The notes beneath the pieces are model-generated. The model saw only the letters and a list, made by a program, of their open reading frames with translations. It ran no database searches and was not told where the DNA came from. Source: Moorella mulderi DSM 14980 (GTDB taxonomy: Bacteria; Bacillota; DSM-521; Neomoorellales; Neomoorellaceae). Taken from it: 64,000 bases of DNA. Both the position numbers and the translations under genes were made by a program. Below are positions 15,735-24,543 of this stretch, piece after piece; position 1 is the stretch's first letter; each line of letters opens with the position of its first letter. The stretch is taken from contig NZ_LTBC01000003.1 in the NCBI RefSeq assembly GCF_001594015.1, forward strand, positions 1-64,000, read 5' to 3'.

Positions 15735-18700
15735 CTACCCGTCTTCTACCCAGCACCCCACACGAAGAAACTGCTCCCTCAGTTGAAGCCTCTCTTCGAC
15801 CGCCAGGCCTCCCGTTTGTATTAGTTGTTGGTAGATTTTTTGCACTTCATGGCAATGGGGAAACGGAGAGGGCGCTTCTGAAAGAAGATGAATCATCAAC
15901 CTCGCGGTATCCTTGGGATATTTTGTGGCCAGACCTTCATCGACCAATCGAAAGTAGAAGCTGCCCCTTTCGAGCTTTGGCGCCGGGCTGGAAACGATCA
16001 TATCTACTACTTGGGGAAAAACTGCTCTTAAATGCACCGACCAGTCCAGCATAACCTTCATTTCTTCAGGCGTTAACGGCGCCGGAATGCCGTTGATGCG
16101 GTTTACCCAATAACGCGCCATCCATTTGTCCCATAATAAGGCTGTTCCTTCTTCAGGCATAGAGGCCAGCTCGCGCCAGACAGCTTGCGCCCACCCCACC
16201 CTGCCCAACTCACCGAGAGCCAAGAGGCACTTGTTGAGCCAGCCACCCTGCAACGGATCGGCGATGCCGTAAACAGCAATGGCAGCAAGGTGCTCATGGA
16301 GATGCCGCCGTATCTCATCGGGCCCCCTCTGAAGTTCACAGCAAGCCTGCTCGTATAAAGGGAGCAGGTCTGGTAGCGGGGGTTCGCTCAACCTTCCATA
16401 CCACAGATAGCCATGCCACGCCTGCTCGGCGTGCTCCCTGTCCGCCGCCCAGTCCAGCAAGGGAATGACATTTTCCCGCGTCCAGCCGCGGTCTAAGGTG
16501 AACAGGAAATGCAATTGGTTCGCTAGTATGACCCTGCCCATCACGGCCGCGGCGGAGGTGCATGAAATGATACGGGCTAACCTTTCCTTGTAGGGTCCCG
16601 GGAGGCCAACCCGTTCTTTCCCTTTCCCGGCCTGGCGTCTGTAAAGGGCATAGACCCAGAACTCGGCAAGCCTGCCCCCTGCATGACTGAATGCGCTCAG
16701 CAGCCAATCTCCGCTTGCCCTGATCATCTCGCTTGTGGTTTCTGCGACTTTCCAGAGCTGGTCGGCAAGGGCCTCAAGGCTGGACAGAAAAGGTCTCAGC
16801 CCCTCCTCCCAGTTTTTGACCGCCTTCAGCAGTAGTTCCGCCAGGGCACGGGTGAACTGCAGGACCTCCGGGTGGTTCTTGGATAGCTTCAGCAATCTCT
16901 CCCACTGGGCCGTGTTGAGACCTGATTGTGCCCAGCCGCCGAAGATAGCTTCCCAGATATCGGGGTTCCATTCTCCCCTGGCCGCAAATTCCAGGGCTAG
17001 CCTCCAGCTCCAGTCAAAGGACCTGGCCGCAGCCTCCCATGTAGCTGGTAAAAAGTCGTTCAACCCCGGTCCTCTGCGGCCGCCTGCCCGGCGCGCCAAC
17101 AAATGCTCGGCAGCCTCCCGCGGCGCCCTTGACAGCAACTGGTCGGCTGTGACCGGGCTTTCTGGGCTTACGGAAGTCTCCGTCCATGCGTCCAGGTCTG
17201 GATAGCTCCTGGGCTCAAATTCCGGGCATCTATCCTGAACCACCCGGAATTTGCGGGCGGCCAGTGCGCAGTCCGGGGCCACCCGGGTTAGCCAGCAGAG
17301 GAGATTGTACATCTCATAGGCCCGCGTCTTGTGATCGTCTTCCTCGCCGGTCGCCGGGTAGCGTTCGGCCGCTTGCAGGATGGGTAGCCGGTTAGACTCG
17401 CCAGCCTGAGGGTAGGCCACCTTGATCACCTGGAACACTTCATGCTTGAGGTCGTACGCAAAAAGCCATCCTTTGGCCAGAAGCCAGTCCAGCTTTTCCT
17501 CCGGCGACAGGTAAGGGCTTACTGCAACCCCGTGAACGACCAGTCTCTTCAGGAGAGGGACGCCTGATGACGCCCATTCCTCGATGACGCCCTGGGCCCG
17601 CTCGGGGTTGTTTTGGACCAGCCATTCTAGCAGATCCCTAGCGGCGTCAATAAGAACATCCTGCCCGCCCCGGGCGTCGTCCTGCTCGTGTGGCTCAATA
17701 GCCGAGCGCCTAAAGCTTACCGGGTCCCACTTATCGTCGGCGGTCCCCACGCTGCGCAGCAAGAGGTGAGCTTCCTTGAGCTGGCCAACGACGATTGTTT
17801 CCAGCTCGGCGACCAAGGCCCCAAGATTGGGCTTGAAAAACCTGGTCCATGCCCTTTCCAGCCGGTGATGCTCCCCCTGCACCGTCACCTCAAAGCTCAC
17901 TTTTCTACCGAGTTGAACGTTAAACATAACAAGATGAGGCTTGAGAGGTGCGGGGCGGTCAGTTCTTTGAACAGCAAGAGCGCAACGTCCCGATCTTCCG
18001 GGTAGCGGCATTTTTCCAGGAGATCCTCCAGAAACCACCTCTGTTCAGCCACAGGGGGAGGGGATGAGAGCAAGACTGTAACCCATTTGACAAGCGCTGC
18101 GGGGTCAGACGGCTGCTGGCTGAAAGCCAAAGCACGGGCTATGTGCTGCCAGAGCAAGGGGTTTAGGACGGGACCTTGCCGCTGTATCACGGCAAGCGCG
18201 TCTTCGGGGTGCCGGAGCACGAACTTGTCCGTAAACCAGCAGGCAAGAATTGGGCTAACGTGGTCGTCTCCTATGCTATTCTGCTGGAACAGCGGTTTAA
18301 GAAAGCCCCCTTCTTCTAACCAGTGCAGCCATTCCGGAGTGTCCGCATACCTGATGAAGATCCCGGCTGTAGCCGGATCTCTCAGGGCCTCCTCAAGGTA
18401 GTTAGCTTTTTCCGGGTCGTGAGGCGGTCTGGATTCTGCCACAATTCTTCGGTTCCGCTCTTCGTGGTCGAGCAGGCCCATCTTGGCCCGCTCTGCCCAG
18501 GCGTTTACAACTTCAACGAGGGCCTCGTGGTTGGTGTCTCCCTCCGTGGGTAGATAGGGGACGGGGGTAATTCCACGGTAGAACCATTTCGCGTATGGAT
18601 AAAGGATAATTCCTCCGGTTTGTTTCTCCCGCTCCTGGGACACCAGGGCAAAGCGCGGCGAACCGGGGAATAACCCCCGAGCGAGGTATTCCATGATCAA

Positions 18701-19306
18701 GTCATTATGGCTGTAGCCTACGAAGAGGACTACGTATTGCGTAAATAAACCTTTTAGAAAGTTCGTGGCCCACCCCTCGGTGAGGTACGCGCAGCCAAAG
18801 TCACCGTCTGTAAGAACAAGCTCCCCGGGCTCTTGGTCTACGCAGCCGTGCAGGTAGACTATGCCGTGAAAACGGTGGCCTACGGGCAGCGCCGGGGCTC
18901 GATATATCGGGAGCTTCTTGTCAAAAAGTTCTGCGGCCGCTGTGGAAAAATGCGTGTCTAAGTTGGTGGTGACCAGCCTGACCATTTCGGGGGTACGGAA
19001 GATGGACAAGAGCCCGTAATGCAGCCTGTTGGGCCTGGAGCCCGGAGGATTGAGTATTTCCTGCACTATCTTGTGCACTTTCGGCCCCATCTTTTCCAGC
19101 CTGCCGAGGAAGCGATCCGCCGGCTCCCCCTCTTCCCGGCTCAGCATGCTCCCCGTCCGCTCTATTACCCCGCGAACCAACCCCTCAAAATCCGGCAGCC
19201 CGGAAGGGCTGCCCCGCGACACGCCGGCACCGGCGAAGATCACCAACTTGCCATCTTCTTGCGCTTTAATAAGCTCTTCCGGAAGGTCGACGCTCTTGAT
19301 CCACAT
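15735..19306 (-). pseudogene. Large SIR2-domain defence protein split by a frameshift (about 1190 aa if joined)
   Basis: The 5' frame (17897-19306) encodes an N-terminal SIR2 NAD-hydrolase domain: GAGVS (26-30), TTNLD (113-117) and YLHG with the presumed catalytic His153. The 3' frame (15735 to about 17945) encodes a long helical region beginning KPHLVMFNVQLGRKVSFEV and containing WDPVSFRRSAIEPHEQDDA, a block I associate with the middle of about 1200-aa SIR2 defence proteins. The two frames join sensibly in the codons around 17935-17950 (...ELTAPHL / KPHLVMFN...) if one base is restored. No Shine-Dalgarno precedes the internal ATG at 17927. Proteins of this type deplete NAD during phage infection. 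The break may be a real mutation, an assembly error, or a -1 recoding event. Confidence 0.7.
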
Positions 19307-19810
19307 GGCGGCTGAGCACCTCCACTATCGATTCAGGCTCTTCCCGCGGCAGTGGCGCAGCTGGCGGCCGCCCGGCGTGCGCCTCCAAGGCCCGACGGCC
19401 GGTGTTACGGCCATGAGGTCGACTACCAGACGGCGAAGGAAGGGCGGGAAAACTCTGGTTGTTGAGCTGATTAACCGGCTTAAGTCACCACAACTGGCTA
19501 CGAGTAGGGAGATGAGCGGGAGGGCAAATAAAGTTGCGGCCCATAAGCGCTTCGGGACTAACTCCATTGCCTACTCGCCTCCTCCAGCCGCAACACGGCG
19601 CTACGAGAACTGGCAGGCCCGGTGTGGCAACAGTTGCCTGACGCAGGTCGTCATTATCTCTACACTCTCCCTGGTACTGTTCGGGAAGCACCGCCGTCTT
19701 TCTCCAAGCTTACTGACGGTACCGCTATTCCCCGGATAGAACAGCACTCTCTTCATAGTGTTGAACCGTCGCGCTTCTGCAACCTCAAGCAAGACCCGGT
19801 AGCCGTTATT
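19307..19810. other. 504-bp stretch between the ApeA-HEPN and SIR2 genes
   Basis: Several short open frames on both strands cross this stretch (for example minus 19601-19792 and 19325-19567), none with a recognisable domain or start signal. Some minus-strand text is protein-like, so it may be the wreck of a gene that once stood between the HEPN and SIR2 genes. The SIR2 ATG at 19306 has only a weak GGTGCT upstream. Confidence 0.35.
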
Positions 19811-21244
19811 TTACGCCTCCGCAAGGAGCCACTCCTCCGCCGCGGTGGGGTCAATGGGTTGATCCGATTCCAGCAGCTTTAACAGGATTTGCCTGAGGTG
19901 CTCCTGGGTCTGCGCAGCCTGTTCCCAAATTTTCTTTTCTTCAATTGGGCGCCCGTGCACGATATCCGATCTCACCTTATAGGACTTTTTCATCTGTTTA
20001 TAAATCTCCAGCTTCTCAGTGCCGGAGCCGCCAAGCAGGGCGGCCGTTCGGAGGGCAGCGCGGAAAGTGACTTCCTGGCTGGAATCAGCAGTGAGTAGCG
20101 ATTCCAGGGCGATCCAGTAGTCGATTAATCTATCCGCGGGAGAACGTCTCTCGAAGGAGTTGTTCCACCGGCTTAAAGCCAGCCTGACCTTCCCTGCGTT
20201 TGGGCTACCTGTCATGCGTTGCCACAGGCCTCGAAGCCGTTCAGTGAGGGCTTCATCGATTACCGCTGGCTGGTCGGGCAAGCAAACACCTGCCCTCTGG
20301 CTTCGATAGCTCCTGAGTGGGTAGGATATCCTGTGCACCGTTGTTTGGAAGAACGGCGCACATACGTTGCGGCCGCTAGTCAGTCTAAGGGCGGTTATAA
20401 CTCCATCCGTCCGCGCCTGGGCATCTGTCTGGCCGATAGGTTCTGACTTTTGCTGTGAATACCGGGCCTCAACACAGCATTCGATGGCAATTAATTGATA
20501 GAAGGGGACGGGAAGGTCGCCGGGGAGGAAAGCCTGGTTATCGTTCAACCAGCTCTCGAGTTCCTCCTCACTGACGGGGCGGAGTATCAAATCGCTGGTG
20601 AACTCCACCTGCTGGACACTTTTCATTGAGGCGTTAAGCAGTGGGGCCACGAGCGTAAAGTCCACTACGGGTAAGGCCGCCTCACGCGCAGCCTGCAAGG
20701 CAACCCGCTCGGCGAGGTTGTCATCGTAGACAAAGGCGCCAGCCTGCCTAAGATAGACACCTATCACTGGGACGAGAAACCGGCTTGTCAACCATCGTTC
20801 GGCATCGCGCTCGTCATGTATCGACTTCCCGGCGGCGTCGGTAAGGAGAGAGGCGGAGATTTCCGGTCGCGCCCGTGCAACTTTATGGAGATATTTAACA
20901 GCTGGCAACGCGTTAATGGCTTCCATAAGCTCAATCGCTACCAACTCTGAATCCGGGCGCATTTCCAAGGGGAATGTCGCTCCACCGTCTCCCGTTCTTA
21001 GTACGCGATACCAAGGACGCAAGGGAAGTGGACGACCCTCGAAGCCCCTGCAGGTATACTCTATTACCTCCTTGACCAAGTTCTTGATATCTTCGGGCAC
21101 CGTTTCAGCCTCCTCAGCTATGTCTGTTTTCGTACACGCCGTCTCTCGTGCGGGGACAATCCACGTATTTATTTGCGCCGGGAACGTCCTGTGGCCCACC
21201 AGTTTCACAGGACGCTCCCTGGCATTTGTTAATATTTTCTGCAC
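19811..21244 (-). CDS. ApeA-like HEPN domain protein, 477 aa
   Basis: The C-terminal quarter carries an ApeA-like HEPN domain: DRLIDYWIALESLL followed by helices and the catalytic Rx4H motif RSDIVH (R425, H430). HEPN proteins of this kind are metal-independent RNases and occur in abortive-infection defence. The N-terminal 350 residues have no domain I can name; they may sense the trigger. The start used is GTG at 21244, with AGGA rather far upstream; a later start is possible. It has no close partner and is separated from the SIR2 gene by 504 bp of unassigned sequence. The stop at 19811 is normal and both active-site residues are present, so it could be functional. Confidence 0.7.
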   Translation of the reverse strand: MQKILTNARERPVKLVGHRTFPAQINTWIVPARETACTKTDIAEEAETVPEDIKNLVKEVIEYTCRGFEGRPLPLRPWYRVLRTGDGGATFPLEMRPDSELVAIELMEAINALPAVKYLHKVARARPEISASLLTDAAGKSIHDERDAERWLTSRFLVPVIGVYLRQAGAFVYDDNLAERVALQAAREAALPVVDFTLVAPLLNASMKSVQQVEFTSDLILRPVSEEELESWLNDNQAFLPGDLPVPFYQLIAIECCVEARYSQQKSEPIGQTDAQARTDGVITALRLTSGRNVCAPFFQTTVHRISYPLRSYRSQRAGVCLPDQPAVIDEALTERLRGLWQRMTGSPNAGKVRLALSRWNNSFERRSPADRLIDYWIALESLLTADSSQEVTFRAALRTAALLGGSGTEKLEIYKQMKKSYKVRSDIVHGRPIEEKKIWEQAAQTQEHLRQILLKLLESDQPIDPTAAEEWLLAEA

Positions 21245-21550
21245 CTGGTGGAAAGTTCCTGCTGAATACCCTTATAAATCGGGTATGAGGGGGCGGTGTC
21301 CCCCCACAACCGTATGTAGTTCGGTATTCGGTGGTTCATAATGCATTACGAAGTTCCAGTACCGCTCGACTAAGCTCCTAAGCCTTTGGTCTCGCCAACA
21401 GGTGAGTCCGAGGGCTTTGTAGTTAGGGAGTGTTAGCTAGTCGCCAGTATCCCTTACGGGAACCTCCTATCAGGCTCGCCTATTCCTCAGGTATCCCTAA
21501 GACTACTAAGTTACGTCGTTAGGTTTGGAGTTTATTAAAAGTTGAAGTCT
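21245..21550. other. 306-bp stretch upstream of the ApeA-HEPN gene
   Basis: There is no supportable gene. GAGGGGGCGGTGTCCCCCC at about 21288-21306 forms a G/C hairpin of the sort seen at insertion sequence ends. On the minus strand about 50 codons before the stop near 21283 read in a protein-like way without a known family. The HEPN promoter should be here but I could not pick convincing boxes. Confidence 0.3.
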
Positions 21551-22034
21551 GGTGGGCCGGACAGCGAGCTTGCTGCATCTCTACGTTATCTCACCCAGCG
21601 CTACACCATACCCATCCCCCAGGCCAAGGCAGTTTTGGCGGACATCGGCACGGAAGAGCTGGCCCACATGGAGATTGTCACCGCCCTGCTATAACCTAAT
21701 AAAAGACGCTCCCCTGGAAGAAATAAAACGTGCCGGCCTGGATGGCTATTATGCCGATCACGACCGTGCCCTCTATTTCGTCAACGCCAGTGGCGCCCCC
21801 TGGACGACCACCTACATCCAGTCCAAGGGTGACCCCGTCACCGACCTCTATGAAAATATGACCGCCGAGCAAAAGGCTCGCTCCACCTATGAATACCTTA
21901 TCCAGCTCTCCGATGACCCCGATGTGAGCGATACCTTAAAGTTTTTGCGCGAAAGGGAAGTCGTTCACTTCCAGCGATTCGGTGAAACGTTAAACCTTGT
22001 GTATGATTACTTGGAGCGTAAAAAGTATTATTAA
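21551..22034 (+). pseudogene. cotJC: cotJC (spore coat/manganese catalase-like) remnant
   Basis: Beginning at 21551 the plus strand reads GGPDSELAASLRYLTQRYTI and ADIGTEELAHMEIVTALL, which is the ferritin-like core of CotJC, the spore-coat manganese catalase-type protein (about 190 aa when whole). About 30 N-terminal residues are missing. At about 21688-21693 two bases are lost, after which the frame continues YNLIKDAPLEEIKRAGLDGY through to a normal C-terminus ending YDYLERKKYY. It is followed by a proper terminator. The E-x-x-H metal ligands (EELAH) are still recognisable, but the gene cannot make a whole protein. Confidence 0.8.
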
Positions 22035-22039
22035 AGCAG

Positions 22040-22062
22040 AGCCCCGGTAAAGGGGCTTTTTT
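22040..22062 (+). terminator. Rho-independent terminator after the cotJC remnant
   Basis: Stem AGCCCC/GGGGCT with a six-base loop, followed by six T residues. It is placed 5 bp after the stop codon, so it is the original terminator of the decayed gene. Confidence 0.85.
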
Positions 22063-22161
22063 AAGTAAGTCACTTATCGGATTAGATTACTAAGATGAGT
22101 TTAAAAAATTAGTGTTGGCCTTTCTTACAGAATGTGGTATCATATGGGTGAGGTGTTGTGG

Positions 22162-22557
22162 GTGTCGCCAGAAGTCAAGGAATGGATGGAGCAGGCCGAA
22201 TACGATTTTTCCACCGCTAAGGCTATGTTCCACGCTAGAAAATACCTTTACATGATTTATATGTGCCAGTTAGCTCTAGAAAAAGTCCTGAAAGCTGTCG
22301 TTGCTCTGCGAACAGATAAAACCCCTCCTAAAACGCATAAGTTATTACTCCTTGTGAAGTTAGGGCAGGTTAATTTAGTAGAAGAACACCTTGAATTTTT
22401 AGGAACGTTGGATGCCATAGGTTCGGGGGCCCGTTACCCTAAAGACCTTGCTGCCGCACGAAAAACTTATTCCCGTAACGTTGCTCAAGATTATCTTGTT
22501 AAAACAAAGGAGATACTGGAATGGATAAAGAAAGACCAGATATTCAAGCAATTATAG
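22162..22557 (+). CDS. HEPN domain toxin of a HEPN/MNT pair
   Basis: A 131-aa all-helical protein: VKEWMEQAEYDFSTAKAMFH, YMCQLALEKVLKAVVALRTD, PPKTHKLLLLVKL and a C-terminal SRNVAQDYLVKTKEILEWIK. These are the landmarks of the pfam05168-type HEPN family that pairs with minimal nucleotidyltransferases. The canonical Rx4-6H motif is not clear (the nearest is R followed by eight residues, then H, in ALRTDKTPPKTH), so activity as an RNase is uncertain. I prefer the GTG at 22162, six bases after GAGGTG, over the ATG at 22132. It overlaps the next gene by 37 bp. Confidence 0.8.
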   Translation: MSPEVKEWMEQAEYDFSTAKAMFHARKYLYMIYMCQLALEKVLKAVVALRTDKTPPKTHKLLLLVKLGQVNLVEEHLEFLGTLDAIGSGARYPKDLAAARKTYSRNVAQDYLVKTKEILEWIKKDQIFKQL

Positions 22558-22862
22558 AGCAGTTTGCTGATGCTCTAAAAAATCAAGGTATCCAGATCGA
22601 CAAGATCATTCTGTTTGGCTCCCAGGCCAGAGGCGATGCTAGAGAAGATAGCGATATAGATTTACTGGTAGTATCATCCGATTTTGCTCAAATGCCCCTG
22701 TATCGCCGCTATGAAGTGCTGGGCAAAGCCCTGGCCAGGGTAATGCAGCCGATTGAACCTCTAGCCTGCACTCCTGAAGAAGTGCAGGTGGAAAAATTGA
22801 GCAAGGCCAGCTTCCTTTACGACGTCCTGGCCCGGCAAAAAACCGTGGAATACCGGCTTTAA
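22521..22862 (+). CDS. MNT-type nucleotidyltransferase antitoxin
   Basis: A 113-aa minimal nucleotidyltransferase of the DNA polymerase beta superfamily. The active-site signature GSQARGDAREDSDIDLLVV (33-51) holds the GS dipeptide and the two metal-binding aspartates D45 and D47. In HEPN/MNT systems the MNT protein neutralises the HEPN toxin, in studied cases by adding AMP to it. The start ATG at 22521 has AGGAGA seven bases upstream and overlaps the HEPN reading frame. Both genes are intact, in contrast to the decayed genes on either side. Confidence 0.85.
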   Translation: MDKERPDIQAIIEQFADALKNQGIQIDKIILFGSQARGDAREDSDIDLLVVSSDFAQMPLYRRYEVLGKALARVMQPIEPLACTPEEVQVEKLSKASFLYDVLARQKTVEYRL

Positions 22863-22998
22863 ATTGACGGACATCAGCACGGAAGAGCTGGGACATAAGG
22901 AGATTGTCGCCGCCCGTGCCAGGGGCGACTTCTCTCTTGACGCAGGGCTAGACCGGTCACCGCCCATCTCCATCTCCTTGGATGGCTGTCATGCCAAT
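22863..22998 (+). repeat. Second, badly decayed cotJC fragment (direct repeat of 21637-21764)
   Basis: LTDISTEELGHKEIVAA is encoded at 22864-22914 and matches ADIGTEELAHMEIVTA of the first remnant; about 45 of 52 bases agree (22864-22915 with 21637-21688). A further match is TTGGATGGCTGTCATGCC (near 22977) to CTGGATGGCTATTATGCC (near 21739). The two copies flank the HEPN/MNT pair as imperfect direct repeats. Confidence 0.6.
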
Positions 22999-23005
22999 TC
23001 CGATG

Positions 23006-23155
23006 TTAAATTACATGGCTCAAACTAAACTGCTGTACCAGGGCGTTTTCTGAAGGAAGCTGCTCGCGGGGAGCGATATCGCCGCGCCGGTTCATTTCTT
23101 TCAGGTATTCTTTTAGCTGATAGTACTTGGGCAATGGATTATTGGGGTCTAACAT
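23006..23155 (-). pseudogene. GntR family regulator, truncated N-terminus (49 aa)
   Basis: The ATG at 23155 has AGGTGA six bases upstream and encodes PLPKYYQLKEYLKEMNRRGD then LPSENALVQQFSLSHV before an in-frame stop at 23006. This is the start of a GntR-type winged helix (PLY.QL...L...I..G....G..LPSE..L...F.VS). The protein stops in the recognition helix, where 'VSR.TVR.AL' should follow, and the ligand-binding domain is absent. The stop abuts the decayed cotJC fragment on the other strand, so the gene was probably cut by the rearrangement that built that region. Confidence 0.65.
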
Positions 23156-23240
23156 TTAGCTTCACCTGCTTGTCTGGTTGTGCGTACATATCGAATGTTT
23201 TTCTTATTCGACACGCTTGAGTTTCTCCTGCAAAGCTATT

Positions 23241-23273
23241 AAAAAAATATACCTGCTTACTTGAAGCAGGTAT
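23241..23273 (-). terminator. Terminator of the aldo/keto reductase gene
   Basis: The inverted repeat ATACCTGCTT/AAGCAGGTAT spans 23249-23273. On the minus strand it is followed by a run of seven T residues. It lies 30 bp after the reductase stop. Confidence 0.85.
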
Positions 23274-23302
23274 GCCGGCCTGTTTGCCAAGGTGCTTCCG
23301 GG

Positions 23303-24241
23303 TTATATCATCCTGATAGCAAACTGCGGGCACACCTCGGTGCAGTAACCGCAGAGGAGGCATTTGGCGCGGTTGATCCTGGCCTTACCGTTAACCATAG
23401 TTATGGCGTCGTTGGTGCAGGCCTTCAGACAGGCGCCGTCGCCGATGCAGACAGTCTCCACCACGGTAAACTCCTTGGCGGTAGTTTGTATTGTTCCGGG
23501 GTCTTCGCCATTAAAGTAGCGCAGGTTGTAATCCACCTCCGCCTCGCTGACCATGCCTACGGCTACAGCAGCAATACCCGGTACCCGGCGGGCAAAGGCC
23601 ATGGCTTCCTGGTAGTTATCCAAGAGGTTCCCCCCGGCCAGGGCCTTCATCAGGTAAACCCCCTTGCCGGCAGCCACAGCTTCCGAGATGGCGGCCAGCA
23701 TGTCTTCGCGGCTGCCGTCAATGATGCCCATGCCCTTGATATTTACCAGGGGAAAGATAACATCTATTTCTTTTTCGGAGGCCGCTTTCCGCACAGCCGC
23801 CACGCCGTGGGTGGAAATACCCACAGCCCCGATCAGCCCTTTCTCCCGGGCATCGAGGAGGCAGCGCAAAGCGCCTGCCCTTTCCTCAAAAATTCGCTCC
23901 GTTGCCCGGGCGGCATGCAGGTGGAAAATATGGATATAATCCAGCTGGAGCTTCTCCCGGGCCTCCTGGATAGCCCGCTCCATATCATCATAGGTGGCAG
24001 CACTGGACTTGGTGGCAATAATTACTTCACCGCCATAGGCGTGAATGGCCCTCCGGATAGGCTCATAAGTTTCATAAACTTGAGCCGTATCGATGAAATT
24101 AACCCCGCCCTCCAGGGCCCTTTTGATAATCCCGGTGCAGGTATCTACATCTAAATTTTTCTGGCGCGGCCCCATGGGCAGAGCGCCGAAACATAGCTCG
24201 GAAACCTTCATCCCCGTATTACCTAGCTGGCGATATTCCAC
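23303..24241 (-). CDS. Aldo/keto reductase with C-terminal 2[4Fe-4S] ferredoxin domain
   Basis: A 312-aa oxidoreductase. The N-terminal 240 residues form an aldo/keto reductase barrel with the usual tetrad landmarks FIDTAQVY (Asp and Tyr), IATKSS (Lys) and IFHLH (His). The C-terminal 60 residues carry two iron-sulfur motifs: CIGDGACLKACTNDAI, with an unusual first spacing, and CLLCGYCTEVCP. Fused proteins of this kind are common in anaerobes and probably exchange electrons with ferredoxin, but the substrate is unknown. The ATG at 24241 follows GGGGGGAG at a long but workable spacing. It is a single-gene unit with its own terminator. Confidence 0.85.
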   Translation of the reverse strand: MEYRQLGNTGMKVSELCFGALPMGPRQKNLDVDTCTGIIKRALEGGVNFIDTAQVYETYEPIRRAIHAYGGEVIIATKSSAATYDDMERAIQEAREKLQLDYIHIFHLHAARATERIFEERAGALRCLLDAREKGLIGAVGISTHGVAAVRKAASEKEIDVIFPLVNIKGMGIIDGSREDMLAAISEAVAAGKGVYLMKALAGGNLLDNYQEAMAFARRVPGIAAVAVGMVSEAEVDYNLRYFNGEDPGTIQTTAKEFTVVETVCIGDGACLKACTNDAITMVNGKARINRAKCLLCGYCTEVCPQFAIRMI

Positions 24242-24345
24242 AGGTTACTCCCCCCGGATTGAAATCAAGGAAACCTGAAATTGGTCCTGGAAAAAACATT
24301 TGGTTTTACCATTAAGTTTTATGTTAACAAAATAGGACCTTCATG

Positions 24346-24543
24346 CTACAATAAAAATGCCATCAATTCCATCCTTTCTTCCACCAGATCGCCGAATTTC
24401 CTCGGTGGGAAACGGGGGAACCATTTCCAGGGGGTTAATCCGCGGGTCACCGCGGTAGGGCCATCCTTGGTCCGCACCCGGCAGCTAACCTCGTAGGCGT
24501 GGAAGGAGGTGGAATTTTTTTTGCCCTCTACCAGCCCGCTTCA
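24346..24543 (-). other. Unassigned protein-like frame overlapping the mtaD 3' end
   Basis: Downstream of, and overlapping, the 3' end of mtaD, the minus strand keeps one open frame to a stop at 24346. It reads KKNSTSFHAYEVSCRV, then LTPWKWFPRFPPRKFGDLVE and a helical end. No ATG, GTG or TTG begins it; it is entered from mtaD only by shifting frame at an eight-base A tract (24515-24522 on the plus strand). It could be a fused tail produced by slippage, a lost gene, or chance. Confidence 0.3.

Noticed and set aside
19029-19739. 236-aa plus-strand frame crossing the SIR2 gene start
   Set aside because: Its first half lies opposite the SIR2 NAD-binding domain and the rest is low complexity; no start signal or family.
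24340-24484. T-box-like motif (ACCGCGG) upstream of the aldo/keto reductase
   Set aside because: The surrounding stems and the antiterminator are absent; the bases lie in a protein-like frame.
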